DNA of 49,514 bases. Source: Marivirga sp. ANT-B6 (GTDB lineage: Bacteria; Bacteroidota; Bacteroidia; Cytophagales; Cyclobacteriaceae). The stretch covers positions 12,511 through 62,024 of the forward strand of contig LXQK01000170.1 in assembly GCA_001683905.1 (NCBI GenBank), given 5' to 3'. Within the stretch, counting starts at the first letter, position 1. Every line of letters starts with the position of its first letter. The notes below the pieces were generated by a model. It was not told where the DNA came from. It made no database searches and saw only the letters and a list, made by a program, of their open reading frames with translations. Both the position numbers and the translations under genes were made by a program. Shown in pieces: positions 9,582 to 18,993 of this stretch.

Positions 9582-11222
9582 TTATTTTACTTCTTTTGTT
9601 TCGAAGTAAAACTGGTCATGGGCAAACGCAAGCGTGGAAGGGTTACCCGACAAGGTAAGCTTCTGCCACTTTGTTTTGGGATAAATTATCTGCGACGAAA
9701 TCTTATCGGTAGTAAAGATCATACCCATATTAAAATCTTTAACAGGGCTGTTCCAGCGATATTCGAGAACTGATATTTTGTTCTGTGTCTTTAGCCTGTA
9801 TTCAAGCTGTGGAACAGCGGTATGATTTAAAAAATGAGCAAACACGGGTTTCAGCTTATACCCAGAGATAGCACTCATCGTGCTGACAATGTCTTCTGTG
9901 GTTACAATTTTATATTTAAATTGCTGATATAAGGCCCTAAGTGTTTTAAACCATATCTCATCATTATTGATGGTGTTGCGCATAGAGTGTAGCATCCATG
10001 CCCCCTTATAATACATATCAGAATCATTCCAGCCCTGATAATTCACCCCTTTGGGCCCTAAAACAGGCTCCTTATTAGCTATTTTCGATTTCTGCGTAAG
10101 CAGATATCGAACAGAAGTATCGAAGTCGTGGAGGCACTCTGCAAAGAGCGCGTCGGTGTAGGTGGTAAAGGATTCATGGATCCACATTTCTGCATGGTCT
10201 TCTGCGCTTATGCTATTACCCCAATATTCATGTCCGCTCTCATGCACAATGATAAAGTCGAAGCCAAATTCGTTGTTGACGTAATTGTTACCATAGGCAA
10301 TAGCACTTTGGTGCTCCATGCCCCAATAGGAGGTTTCGACCAACGCGTAGCCGTCATTCCAAAATGGATACTTGCCATAAAGCTTTTCATAGCATTGTAG
10401 CATCGGCTTCACTTGCTCAAACTGAATCCTGGCTTTCTCCAGATTGGCAGGCAGTACATAGTAATTCAATTGTAGCTCTTCACCGTCTGAGCTGGTATAA
10501 GTATCCGAAAAATTAGCATAATCAGCTATATTGACCGTTACATTATAATTATTGATAGGGTAGGTCACTTTCCAGTCGTACTGTGCATAGCCAGCGTTCA
10601 ATTGTTTTTTTTCCAGGTATTGTCCATTAGATACCGCCATGAGGTGGTCGGGCACCTGGAAGGTCATCCTCATACTATCGGGTTCATCAGAAAGGTGGTC
10701 TTTATTGGGCCACCAGACACTTGCGCCCAACCCCTCGCAGGCAACGCCTACCCACGCTTTTCCTGTAATATCTTTCTTCCAAACGAAACCGCCGTCCCAG
10801 GGTGGCCGCTCCGCAATCAGCGGTTTGCCACCATAATATACTGTCAGCACGGCCAGGGCATCTTTTTGTATGGCCTTATTGAAGTCTACAAAAAAAGCGT
10901 TTCCCTCCCGACGAAACTTGGTCGGTTGTTGCTGGTAGAGGATACTATCGATTACAAGATTGTCAAAAAGATCCAGTTGTATCGTTTGTATATCTTCTAA
11001 GGCCTTGAAATGGATTTCATTTGACCCTTTGATACGCTGGGCTGCAGGATCGATCCGCAAATTGAGATGGTAGAAGTGCACGTTAAAGTTGCTGCGGTAT
11101 TGATTTAACGATCCACGCAATGAGTCGGCCCTGGTAAAAGGCGATCCAGTTTGTGCATCTAACGCACTGGAAGTCAGCGTGAAGAAACATATGTAAAATA
11201 AGATTTTCAAGCTGGTTCGCAT
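9582..11222 (-). CDS. Secreted M1-family (gluzincin) aminopeptidase
   Basis: This 546-residue zinc metallopeptidase has a signal peptide (about residues 1-24) ending in ALDAQ. An N-terminal beta domain is followed by the thermolysin-like catalytic domain. The zinc site HESGH, 18 residues, then E (in WIHESF) matches the HExxH-x18-E pattern of M1. The exopeptidase motif is YWGMEHQS, a variant of GxMEN in which the last Asn is His. The protein lacks the long C-terminal ERAP-like domain and also any T9SS sorting domain, so it is probably periplasmic or surface-associated. It would remove N-terminal residues from peptides. It is the last of three minus-strand genes (hemW, small TerB-like protein, M1). 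Confidence 0.88.
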   Translation of the reverse strand: MRTSLKILFYICFFTLTSSALDAQTGSPFTRADSLRGSLNQYRSNFNVHFYHLNLRIDPAAQRIKGSNEIHFKALEDIQTIQLDLFDNLVIDSILYQQQPTKFRREGNAFFVDFNKAIQKDALAVLTVYYGGKPLIAERPPWDGGFVWKKDITGKAWVGVACEGLGASVWWPNKDHLSDEPDSMRMTFQVPDHLMAVSNGQYLEKKQLNAGYAQYDWKVTYPINNYNVTVNIADYANFSDTYTSSDGEELQLNYYVLPANLEKARIQFEQVKPMLQCYEKLYGKYPFWNDGYALVETSYWGMEHQSAIAYGNNYVNNEFGFDFIIVHESGHEYWGNSISAEDHAEMWIHESFTTYTDALFAECLHDFDTSVRYLLTQKSKIANKEPVLGPKGVNYQGWNDSDMYYKGAWMLHSMRNTINNDEIWFKTLRALYQQFKYKIVTTEDIVSTMSAISGYKLKPVFAHFLNHTAVPQLEYRLKTQNKISVLEYRWNSPVKDFNMGMIFTTDKISSQIIYPKTKWQKLTLSGNPSTLAFAHDQFYFETKEVK

Positions 11223-11295
11223 AGCATTCTTCGGATCGTAATGAAGTTGTTTAATCCATTAACGGGAGTTAATCATAAATATTTAAAATAAATCA

Positions 11296-11661
11296 TCAAG
11301 TCCTCACCAATGCAATTAATTCATTTTCGATATGCCAGTCTTTGGCAAGCTTTAGCATAGCTGTAGCCTCCATTTCAGTGATATAGCCCTTTTTATTATT
11401 GGCTTTCCAAACTAAATCGAGGTAATAGAGCCTTTGGTCTTTCTCCATATTGCCAATGATGTTATTTAAAAATTCATGCGCCCTTTCGAATGCCGTAAAG
11501 TAGTCTTCGGAGATAAAGTCATTTGCCCATTTTAATTCATCAAATGCATCAAGCTCCTCAGCTGTCTGATCCAATATTTTTTGTTCGTCTTCATCCAATC
11601 CGTGGTAGTGGAAGATGACGGATTTTAGAAGTAAATAAGCTCTTTTTTCTTCGCTATTCAT
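11296..11661 (-). CDS. Small all-helical conserved hypothetical protein, TerB-fold-like
   Basis: This 121-residue acidic protein has no signal peptide or membrane segment. The sequence is predicted to be entirely helical. The spacing of KRAYLLLKSVIFHYHGLDEDEQ at the start and YITEMEATAMLKLAKDW near the end resembles the TerB/DUF533-like helical fold, but the resemblance is only by eye. It lies between hemW (91 nt upstream) and the M1 aminopeptidase (73 nt downstream) on the same strand. I do not know its function. The ATG is the only good start. Confidence 0.6.
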   Translation of the reverse strand: MNSEEKRAYLLLKSVIFHYHGLDEDEQKILDQTAEELDAFDELKWANDFISEDYFTAFERAHEFLNNIIGNMEKDQRLYYLDLVWKANNKKGYITEMEATAMLKLAKDWHIENELIALVRT

Positions 11662-11752
11662 CTAAGACAAAAATTAATATGACGTAAATATACTATATTT
11701 TAAGTGTGGTAAAGGATATAAATGAAAAGATTGCTACATTGGCAATAGCTAT

Positions 11753-12877
11753 TTATACATAAAATAGATCGGAAGCGATCTTATCAGCCAATAGCTTGCC
11801 GTGGTTGGTCAAAATCAAGGCGTCTTGCTTTATATACGCTAAGTTTTCATTGAGGAGTTTGTCGATATAAGGCTGGTTATCCGCCCGCACATCTACATCA
11901 TACGAATGGCTGATCTTCTCAAAGCTGCAGCCCCAGCACGTGCGTAAGCTGGTCATAATATACTCATTGATCTGATCTTCTCGTGTGAGCTTATCCAACG
12001 TAAAGGGTACAGCTCCACCTTCAATTGCTTTGATGTATCTGCTATTGTTGCTCACATTGTACTGCCTGGTATGCCCGTGAAAAGAGTGTGCACTGGGACC
12101 TATTCCTAAATAAGCCTCTTGTTTCCAATAATTTGTATTATGCTTTGACTGGTATTCGGGTTTGCAAAAGTTACTGATTTCATATTGCTCATAGCCACAA
12201 GCCGACAAGGTATCCATCAATATCTCGAATTGCCGGGCGGCAAATTCCTCGGTAACGGCTTTAATTTTTCCTTTGTTGAGCCAATTACCGAAAGTGGTAT
12301 TGTTTTCAATAGTGAGGCAATATGACGATATATGCGTAGGGCGCAGACGTAATATCTCCTCTAGGTCCACTTTCCAGTTGTCGTGTGATTCAGAAGGAAT
12401 AGCATAAATCAGATCCAGGCTAATATTGTCAAATCCTGCTTGTTTTGCCAGCTCAAAACAAGCTTTTGATTCCTTGCTACTGTGGGCCCGGTTGAGGTAG
12501 GTAAGGGAACTATCGTTGAATGTCTGCAGGCCTATGCTTAGCCTGTTGATCCCAACAGCTCTCAATTCAAGAAGCTTAGAGAAGCTCAAATCGTCGGGAT
12601 TTGCTTCCAGGGTAATTTCTGCCTTTTCGTCCACAATAAAGTTTTCATGGATCTGTTTTAAAATATCCGAAATCTCGTTACCCCGAAGTAAGGATGGGGT
12701 GCCGCCGCCAAAGTAAATGGTATGGACTGGTTCGTCAAGGAAATGGCGCTGCAGGTAGATTTCTTTAATAATGGCCTCCACCATGACAGCTTTCTTTTTT
12801 ATATTGGTAGAAAAGTGGAAGTCGCAATAGTGACAAGCCTGTTTACAAAATGGTATATGTATATAGATTCCCGCCAA
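11753..12877 (-). CDS. hemW: Radical SAM heme chaperone HemW (coproporphyrinogen III oxidase-like)
   Basis: This is a 374-residue radical SAM enzyme. The [4Fe-4S] cysteines are C11, C15 and C18 in PFCKQACHYCDF. The segment YFGGGTPSLL follows, then IGLQTFND and the C-terminal HemN_C-like region. The short N-terminus that begins a few residues before the iron-sulfur motif is characteristic of HemW; true HemN has a longer one. HemW binds heme and is thought to deliver it to respiratory proteins. The start is TTG (12875-12877), since a stop codon lies three codons upstream. A perfect TAATTTTG element just upstream supports this start. The divergent Omp85 gene begins only 44 nt away. Confidence 0.9.
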   Translation of the reverse strand: MAGIYIHIPFCKQACHYCDFHFSTNIKKKAVMVEAIIKEIYLQRHFLDEPVHTIYFGGGTPSLLRGNEISDILKQIHENFIVDEKAEITLEANPDDLSFSKLLELRAVGINRLSIGLQTFNDSSLTYLNRAHSSKESKACFELAKQAGFDNISLDLIYAIPSESHDNWKVDLEEILRLRPTHISSYCLTIENNTTFGNWLNKGKIKAVTEEFAARQFEILMDTLSACGYEQYEISNFCKPEYQSKHNTNYWKQEAYLGIGPSAHSFHGHTRQYNVSNNSRYIKAIEGGAVPFTLDKLTREDQINEYIMTSLRTCWGCSFEKISHSYDVDVRADNQPYIDKLLNENLAYIKQDALILTNHGKLLADKIASDLFYV

Positions 12878-12897
12878 GAAATGTTATTTTTAGGGTA

Positions 12898-12905
12898 CAA
12901 AATTA
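12898..12905 (-). promoter_or_regulatory. -7 element of hemW promoter
   Basis: TAATTTTG on the minus strand matches the Bacteroidota -7 consensus exactly. It lies about 20 nt before the TTG start of hemW. No good -33 element was found. Confidence 0.45.
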
Positions 12906-12921
12906 ATCCAATCCATTCAAT

Positions 12922-14676
12922 TTGTATTCATCACTGACCAGGTTATTTATAGCTTTCGGGCTTATGTTTTATGTATCGCTGGTGGCCTCCATGGCACAAG
13001 AACAGCGACAGGTGGAATTTATTGCGTCAGAAGCAGATTTGGAGGTTTTAAAGAAATATCCTATTTCATTGCAGGGAAAGGATTCTTTGGCCATATGGCA
13101 GCTACTTTCTGATGTAAAAATTGACCTTCACCGGTCTGGTTATCTGACGGCAGGCTTCGATACGGTTCATTTTTTCCCGGGTTTGGTGCGGGTGCATGCC
13201 TGGCTGGGTAAACCATATTCATTAGCAAGGCTCACCATTGAGGAGGAGTCAAAACCACTATTCAATAAGATAGGCTATAGAGAAAGATTTTATCAAAAGA
13301 AGCCTTTCAACCAGCATGAAGTTGCGGCGCTCATGGAAAAAGCAATCACCTATAGTGAAAACAACGGATATCCTTTTGCTTCTCTGACCATGCGGGATGT
13401 GCAGGTGAGCGACAATCAAATAGAGGCAGTCTTAGACTATAGTTCTGGACCATTGATTACCTTTGACTCCATAGCAATAGAAGGAAACGCGAAGATAAAA
13501 CCACGATTTTTACACACATTGCTACGTTTAAATCCGGGTGAACCGTATGACGAATCGCAGGTAAACGCTGCTTTTTCACGGCTAAAGACTTTGCCGTATG
13601 TGAAGGTAAAGCGCCCTCCTACGGTCACCTTTCAGAATGAGCAAGCTATCGTTTCTTTTGAGTTAGAGGCGCGCAAATCAAATCAGATCGATGGAATCAT
13701 TGGTTTTTTACCCAATGAGGCACAAGATAGGAAGGTGCTATTAACAGGGGAATTTAACCTGCACCTTCAAAACCTTATGGGTACAGGTAAAAGCCTGATG
13801 GTACAATGGCAGAAGCTAAAGCCATTGTCGCAATACCTGGAGCTGCAGTATGACCATCCCAACTTATTTAAAACTGTCCTGGATGTGAGTGGCGGATTGA
13901 ACCTGCTCAAAGAAGATACCTCCTTTATCAACAGAACTTTTAACCTTTCCATAGCTCACCGTGCTGGAAAATATGGGAAGCTCCGGTTCTATACCCAATA
14001 CAAGACAGGAAACCTAATTGCTACTGCACAGTACAAAGATGCCATAAGGCTGCCTGACCTCGCCGATTTTAAACTTACCGTGTATGGTTTGGGGTATGGC
14101 CTGGTAAAGCTAGACGATCTCCTTTGGCCAACCGCTGGCTATACCTTGTCCATTGATGCCGATGCAGGGAATAAGCGAATTTTGAGAAATAGTGGGTTGG
14201 ATGAAAGATTGTATCAGGATATTACACGCAATAATTTACAGGTAAGCGCCAGACTTTCAGTGGCGAAATTTACCAGGATTACCAATAGAAATATTTTATT
14301 GACGAGGTTGCAGGGTGCATTGACCGCCAGTAAAAGGTTATTTTTAAATGATCTTTATAGGGTCGGCGGGCTGAATTCGCTGCGAGGATTCAACGAGAAT
14401 TTTTTCTTCGCCTCGGAATATCTTGTTACCACCATTGAGAAGCGTTTTTTGATGAGCCAAACATCCTATTTATTATTATTTTACGATCAGAGCTATATCC
14501 ATTATGCTTTAGATAATAAGCAGTATAGAGACTATCCACTGGGGCTGGGTGCCGGAATTAATTTCGAAACAAATGGCGGGATCTTTACCTTCGTTTTCGC
14601 TGTCGGGAAAAATCAGGAGCAGGGACTGTCATTAAATTATTCAAAAATACATTTTGGTTACATCAGCAGATTTTAA
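12922..14676 (+). CDS. Omp85/BamA-TamA-superfamily outer membrane protein
   Basis: The 584-residue protein has a hydrophobic signal peptide ending near SMAQEQ. POTRA-like repeats follow (about 80-250); one is clear around FDSIAIEGNAKIKPRFL with the strand LKTLPYVKVKRP. The rest (about 270-584) is a 16-strand-type beta barrel. It contains GGLNSLRGFNE, the LRGF version of the conserved (V/I)RGF motif of Omp85 proteins, and ends in phenylalanine (FGYISRF), as outer membrane barrels do. It is shorter than BamA (about 800 residues) and so is probably a TamA-like or lineage-specific assembly factor. The TTG start gives a proper signal peptide; the next ATG (12964) would remove most of it. The WecA-like gene follows 62 nt later. 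Confidence 0.83.
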   Translation: MYSSLTRLFIAFGLMFYVSLVASMAQEQRQVEFIASEADLEVLKKYPISLQGKDSLAIWQLLSDVKIDLHRSGYLTAGFDTVHFFPGLVRVHAWLGKPYSLARLTIEEESKPLFNKIGYRERFYQKKPFNQHEVAALMEKAITYSENNGYPFASLTMRDVQVSDNQIEAVLDYSSGPLITFDSIAIEGNAKIKPRFLHTLLRLNPGEPYDESQVNAAFSRLKTLPYVKVKRPPTVTFQNEQAIVSFELEARKSNQIDGIIGFLPNEAQDRKVLLTGEFNLHLQNLMGTGKSLMVQWQKLKPLSQYLELQYDHPNLFKTVLDVSGGLNLLKEDTSFINRTFNLSIAHRAGKYGKLRFYTQYKTGNLIATAQYKDAIRLPDLADFKLTVYGLGYGLVKLDDLLWPTAGYTLSIDADAGNKRILRNSGLDERLYQDITRNNLQVSARLSVAKFTRITNRNILLTRLQGALTASKRLFLNDLYRVGGLNSLRGFNENFFFASEYLVTTIEKRFLMSQTSYLLLFYDQSYIHYALDNKQYRDYPLGLGAGINFETNGGIFTFVFAVGKNQEQGLSLNYSKIHFGYISRF

Positions 14677-14738
14677 TTGGTTTATTAGATTGTTTATCCT
14701 TCAATTATCTGATAAATTGCAACATAACTTGAATAACA

Positions 14739-15764
14739 TTGCCTAATATACTTGACATCTTCCTCTGTATGCTATGGTCTTTTCTGATAGCCATATTTGC
14801 AGTGCCCTCCATTATCAGTGTTTCGCACCGCAAAAAGCTATTCGATCAACCCAACCACAGGACTATCCATGAGCTACTAACGCCACGACTGGGCGGCCTG
14901 GCGATATTTGCTGGTTTTATGTCAGCGCTTACCATTTTCGGTGATATGGAACTGGGCGTACAGCAATTGCTTGCCGGCTGTCTCATCTTGTTTTTTATTG
15001 GTGTCAAGGACGATATTGTTACTGTTTCAGCCTTCAAGAAGTTTTTTGTGCAACTTCTCGCTGCGGGTATTGTAATGTTTATTGGCGAGGTGCGTATTAC
15101 AAGCTTCCAAGGCTTTATGGGGATATATGACCTGGAAATAGGCATTAGCTACGGGTTCACCTTTTTGGTAATTATAGGCATTACAAACGCTATCAATTTA
15201 ATCGATGGATTGGATGGTTTAGCTGGTAGCTTGATTTTGTTGATTTCCCTCACATTCGGTATCTATTTTTATTCTTATAATTTGCCCTATGCATTTGTGG
15301 CGTTTAGTTTGTCAGGCGCTGTATTGGGATTCTTACGCTATAATTTCTATCGCGCAACCATCTTTATGGGCGATACCGGATCTTTGTTATGCGGGTTTAT
15401 TGTGGCTGTAATGGCCATAGAGTTTATAGAAATGAACGCTGTAGGGTCAGCACCAGCACTTGCAGTCGGTATTCTTGTCATTCCCATATTTGATACGATT
15501 CGCGTTTTCTCTATCCGCATCTTGCGGGGGCAATCACCATTTCATCCCGACAGGAACCATATCCATCACCGTTTACTGTCGTTAAAGCTTTCCCAGATCA
15601 TGGTAGTAGGCATACTTATCCTTTTTAATGTCATTACCATATTAATTATGGTTAATTTTGCATACTTGGGCAACACGAAACTATTGGTAATGGCATTGCT
15701 TATCGCCTTCCTGTGTAACGGTGCATTGGTTTTGATTAAAGAAAAAACGCCGATCAATGAGTAG
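14739..15764 (+). CDS. WecA/TagO-like undecaprenyl-phosphate sugar-1-phosphate transferase
   Basis: This 341-residue polytopic membrane enzyme belongs to the MraY/WecA family. It shows the Mg-binding pair in VKDDIV (D near 91-92), the motif NAINLIDGLDGLAGS (about 150-164), GDTGS near 211 and the cytoplasmic HIHHRLL motif near 275. The His-rich loop HPDRNHIHH is the WecA/TagO type, not the MraY type. It would transfer GlcNAc-1-P or a related sugar phosphate to undecaprenyl phosphate, starting surface polysaccharide synthesis. About ten membrane helices are predicted. The start is TTG. The 3' end overlaps the next gene by 8 nt, so the two are translationally coupled. Confidence 0.88.
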   Translation: MPNILDIFLCMLWSFLIAIFAVPSIISVSHRKKLFDQPNHRTIHELLTPRLGGLAIFAGFMSALTIFGDMELGVQQLLAGCLILFFIGVKDDIVTVSAFKKFFVQLLAAGIVMFIGEVRITSFQGFMGIYDLEIGISYGFTFLVIIGITNAINLIDGLDGLAGSLILLISLTFGIYFYSYNLPYAFVAFSLSGAVLGFLRYNFYRATIFMGDTGSLLCGFIVAVMAIEFIEMNAVGSAPALAVGILVIPIFDTIRVFSIRILRGQSPFHPDRNHIHHRLLSLKLSQIMVVGILILFNVITILIMVNFAYLGNTKLLVMALLIAFLCNGALVLIKEKTPINE

Positions 15765-16935
15765 TGTCTATAGGAAGTATCTGCTTGTTTGTTTTGTTCT
15801 TATTACTTTGGGCAGCAAACGTGCTGATGCAAAGGCGATCCCTTCGGACTACCAGGTTGTGAAAAGCCTTCGCGATGACTTTCTTACGTTCGATTCCAGG
15901 CTTGGATTTTATGTTCCGCTCGTTGTCAATACCAGGGCAAATATTTCAGAGGTAAGTTTTTTCGTGAATTTACGTGAATATGCTTCCAGAGAATTGATGT
16001 TATGCCTTCCTCCCGAAAGCTATGTTTTTATCGATCAACAAATTGTGTATCGTGCCAAGGTAGGCACTGACCCATGCAAAGTGCTGCAGATAGATAGCTT
16101 ATTAAATACTTATCAAACCGATACGCTCTTTTTCAGCATTTTTCACCCCACGGTGAATGTAGGGAATATAGACGTGGCTGTAGTGGCCGCTGTGGCGAAG
16201 GCTCCGCTTGCCAAAGCAACTAGCAACGACTTATTAGCCATCATGCTAAGACCGTCCAAAGATTTCCTGAATTTCTTTGGGCTGGGCATGCTTATTTTAC
16301 TGGTATTTTTTACCATCCTGATCAATATCTATGGGAAGGCCTTTTCAGAGTATTATGACTATAAAAAAGCGGTGGCGTTAAGATTTAGAGAGGAGGGTTT
16401 GCATGCAGCCAAGACCATCAGTGTGTCTTTTATATTCTTTCTTATCTTCCACAGCCTGCTGGTAGCCTTTATCATGATCACCATTCTCCATTATATAGAA
16501 CTCTGGCCCGAGATGGTGTATTTACTGAACACCCAAGCCCTTGGAGCGTCTTTTAAGAGCTGGTTTATGTTGGCATTCCTGATCTTCGCCACGCTGATAT
16601 TAAAATATATTTATGTGGTAAGTGTCGGGGCTTTGTTCAATTTGCGGAGCTTCAGCAACCTGCAATATTACGATTTTGTGCGTATGTCGAAGGTGTTTTT
16701 TCTCCTAATTTTCGGGATGCTTATTTTTGTGTTATATGGGCTGGGTTATAACTATCAGTTGTGGCTGAAAGTGGTCATTTATACCATCATATTTTTTTCA
16801 ATTATCAGGTTTATTATCCTCTATCTAAAATTATTAAAGTTTTCCTCCTTTAGAAATCTTCATTTATTTTTGTACATTTGCAGCACCGAATTACTTCCCT
16901 TATTTATAGGTTTTAAATTATTCTTTAATAGTTAA
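15757..16935 (+). CDS. DUF4271-domain membrane protein
   Basis: The 392-residue protein starts with a signal peptide ending near GSKRADAKA. A periplasmic or extracellular domain of about 150 residues follows. The C-terminal 220 residues hold six or so membrane helices, as in the Bacteroidota-specific DUF4271 family. Function is unknown. In Bacteroidota the family is commonly found next to hemD, and that is also the case here (hemD begins 48 nt later). The overlap with the WecA-like gene (ATG inside its last codons) shows it belongs to the same operon. The assignment is from layout and general resemblance. Confidence 0.72.
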   Translation: MSSVYRKYLLVCFVLITLGSKRADAKAIPSDYQVVKSLRDDFLTFDSRLGFYVPLVVNTRANISEVSFFVNLREYASRELMLCLPPESYVFIDQQIVYRAKVGTDPCKVLQIDSLLNTYQTDTLFFSIFHPTVNVGNIDVAVVAAVAKAPLAKATSNDLLAIMLRPSKDFLNFFGLGMLILLVFFTILINIYGKAFSEYYDYKKAVALRFREEGLHAAKTISVSFIFFLIFHSLLVAFIMITILHYIELWPEMVYLLNTQALGASFKSWFMLAFLIFATLILKYIYVVSVGALFNLRSFSNLQYYDFVRMSKVFFLLIFGMLIFVLYGLGYNYQLWLKVVIYTIIFFSIIRFIILYLKLLKFSSFRNLHLFLYICSTELLPLFIGFKLFFNS

Positions 16936-16983
16936 TTCTTAGTATAGCCCTATTGTTAAACTGGAAATTGATTGAGTGGAACT

Positions 16984-17757
16984 ATGACAAAAAAAGCTAA
17001 GGAAAATCTTGTAAAAGTAAAGAGCATTCTTGTTTCCCAACCCAAACCTACAGACGACAAATCTCCCTATTTTAATTTAGCAGAAAAGTATAAGTTAAAA
17101 ATAGACTTCAGGCCGTTCATCCAGGTGGAACCAGTTACGTTCAAAGAGTTTAGGAAACAAAAAATAGACATACTTAACCATACGGCGGTCATCTTTACCA
17201 GCCGGAATGCAGTGGATCATTTTTTTAAACTTGCCACTGAAAGTAAGGTGGAAATGCCTGCTGATATGAAATATTTTTGTATTTCTGACCAGACATCCAA
17301 CTATCTCCAGAAATACATCGTTATCAGGAAGCGGAAGATATTTACTGGTTCGAGAACAGCAAACGACTTAATAGAAATATTAAAGAAGCACAAGAACGAA
17401 AAGTACATATTTCCCTGTTCTAATATCAGGAAGAATGACATACCTGATTTTTTACAAAAGAATGGCTATAACCACACCGAAGCGATTATTTATAAAACTG
17501 TAGCAAGCGATCTTTCTGACCTTGCCAATGTAAATTATGACATTATCGCGTTTTACAGCCCTTCGGGCATTAATTCGTTATTTGTAAATTATCCTGATTT
17601 TAAACAAAACAACACCCGAATAGCAGCCTTTGGCCCTACAACAGCAAATGCTGTTCGCGAGGCAGGACTGCAACTGGATATTGAGGCACCTTTGCCCAAT
17701 GCCCCCTCTATGACTGGTGCGCTGGAATTGTACATAAAAAGAGCAAATAATGTATAA
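16984..17757 (+). CDS. hemD: Uroporphyrinogen-III synthase
   Basis: This 257-residue cytosolic enzyme closes and inverts ring D of hydroxymethylbilane in tetrapyrrole synthesis. HemD proteins are poorly conserved. The signs here are the N-terminal KSILVSQPKP strand, AVIFTSRNAVDHFF in the first lobe, and IIAFYSPSGINSLF and IAAFGPTTANAVREAGL in the second lobe. These are the family's S/T-rich substrate-facing loops. The frame is open from a TTG at 16972, but the ATG at 16984 is preferred. The gene ends the Omp85-wecA-DUF4271-hemD run; porP/sprF starts 128 nt later. Confidence 0.85.
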   Translation: MTKKAKENLVKVKSILVSQPKPTDDKSPYFNLAEKYKLKIDFRPFIQVEPVTFKEFRKQKIDILNHTAVIFTSRNAVDHFFKLATESKVEMPADMKYFCISDQTSNYLQKYIVIRKRKIFTGSRTANDLIEILKKHKNEKYIFPCSNIRKNDIPDFLQKNGYNHTEAIIYKTVASDLSDLANVNYDIIAFYSPSGINSLFVNYPDFKQNNTRIAAFGPTTANAVREAGLQLDIEAPLPNAPSMTGALELYIKRANNV

Positions 17758-17794
17758 TTAGTTGCTTTTGATTCAAAATCACATGAAAAGTATC

Positions 17795-17878
17795 TTCACA
17801 GGGACTACAATATAGTTATAGCGTTTTACGCTATAATAAAATATTTGCTATATTTATTCACAGACTCTATAATATAGT
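17795..17878 (+). promoter_or_regulatory. Repeat-bearing regulatory region before porP/sprF
   Basis: Two 22-nt imperfect direct repeats (17795-17816 and 17857-17878; 18 of 22 positions the same) both begin TTCACAG and end AATATAGT. Between them is a perfect 8-bp inverted repeat, TTATAGCG (17816-17823) and CGCTATAA (17829-17836). A -7-like TATATTTA (17849-17856) directly precedes the second repeat. The arrangement suggests an operator pair around the promoter of the porP/gld locus. Confidence 0.4.
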
Positions 17879-17885
17879 AGTAATT

Positions 17886-18845
17886 ATGAAGATAATTTAC
17901 AGTTTTTTGATCGTGGCATTTATTCTCTGTCACAATAGTTTACAAGCCCAGCAGGATGGACAGTATAGCCAATATATGTTCAATACATTATTCTATAACC
18001 CGGCATATGCTGGAGTGGAGGGTGTAACAAAACTTTCAGCCTTTCACAGAAGCCAATGGTCTGGCTACACAGGGTCTTTTGTATCCGGCGGTGCGCCTAC
18101 TTCCCAGGTATTTTCTTTGTCTACTCCCGTTTTTAGGATCAGAAGTGGTTTTGGTTTGCACGTAGTCAATGATCAGCTTGGACCGTTGCGCAATCTCGAA
18201 ACGCAGGTATCCTATGCCTACCATTTGGGGATACGAAATTCCAAACTGAGTTTTGGTATCAGAATGGGGGCTTTTTCCCAAAGCATAGATTATAACCAAT
18301 ACCAGGCCATCGACGAAGATGATCCTTTTCTGGATGGAAAAGAAGGGCGAGACTCTCAGATTCGACCCGACATGGCTTTAGGCATATATTATAGATCCGA
18401 AAAGATGTATGTCGGCGCTTCTTTTAACCATTTGCTAAAATCTCAGTTCAACTTTGGCGCCAATGACTTTACAAATCCGCTGGAACACCAGATGACCTTA
18501 ACAGCAGGCTATGATTTTGAAATCAATTATAACTTGGTGTTAACCCCCTCATTTTTAGTTAAAACTAATTTGGAAAGCTATTCTTTCGACATTGGCGCTA
18601 TAGGTACCTATAATGATAAGATGTGGGGTGGACTGTCTTACCGCCAGGGAGATGCCGCCATTGCCATGTTAGGCTATAGCCTATTTAAAGATAATTCTCT
18701 CAAAGTCGGGTACGCATTCGACTATATTATAAAAGCCCAGGAGGCCAAAACAGCCACATCTCACGAAATTATGCTAAGTTATACCTTACCGGTGGCTGCA
18801 GCTGGTGGCAAGAAAATCATCAGAACTCCCAGATTTAGGCATTAA
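17886..18845 (+). CDS. PorP/SprF-family type IX secretion outer membrane protein
   Basis: This 319-residue protein has a signal peptide ending SLQAQQ, then the family's characteristic opening QYSQYMFNTLFYNPAYAG. The rest is made of alternating short strands rich in Gly, Tyr and Phe, as in a beta barrel. PorP/SprF proteins sit in the outer membrane. They are needed for secretion or surface attachment of T9SS substrates and, in some species, of the SprB adhesin for gliding. In many Bacteroidota a member lies directly before gldK, exactly as here. The ATG start is clear. Family assignment is strong, but the bound partner cannot be told from sequence. Confidence 0.92.
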   Translation: MKIIYSFLIVAFILCHNSLQAQQDGQYSQYMFNTLFYNPAYAGVEGVTKLSAFHRSQWSGYTGSFVSGGAPTSQVFSLSTPVFRIRSGFGLHVVNDQLGPLRNLETQVSYAYHLGIRNSKLSFGIRMGAFSQSIDYNQYQAIDEDDPFLDGKEGRDSQIRPDMALGIYYRSEKMYVGASFNHLLKSQFNFGANDFTNPLEHQMTLTAGYDFEINYNLVLTPSFLVKTNLESYSFDIGAIGTYNDKMWGGLSYRQGDAAIAMLGYSLFKDNSLKVGYAFDYIIKAQEAKTATSHEIMLSYTLPVAAAGGKKIIRTPRFRH

Positions 18846-18993
18846 ATTTGAAATATTTTTTTCCCTTTTATGTTATAGAATACAATTCTACGTTATAATC
18901 AAGTGTTAATAAGTGATTTAGTTAAATAGTCCCGGAAATCTTACAACATACAGTTTTTCAAAAGTTGTGTTATGATTAAGAGCCTATATACTT

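Noticed and set aside
17816-17836. Terminator after hemD
   Set aside because: The 8-bp hairpin is perfect but is not followed by a T run; a regulatory role between the direct repeats is more likely.
18873-18900. Inverted repeat TTATA...TATAA after porP/sprF
   Set aside because: The inner parts do not pair symmetrically, and AT-rich sequence makes such matches common.
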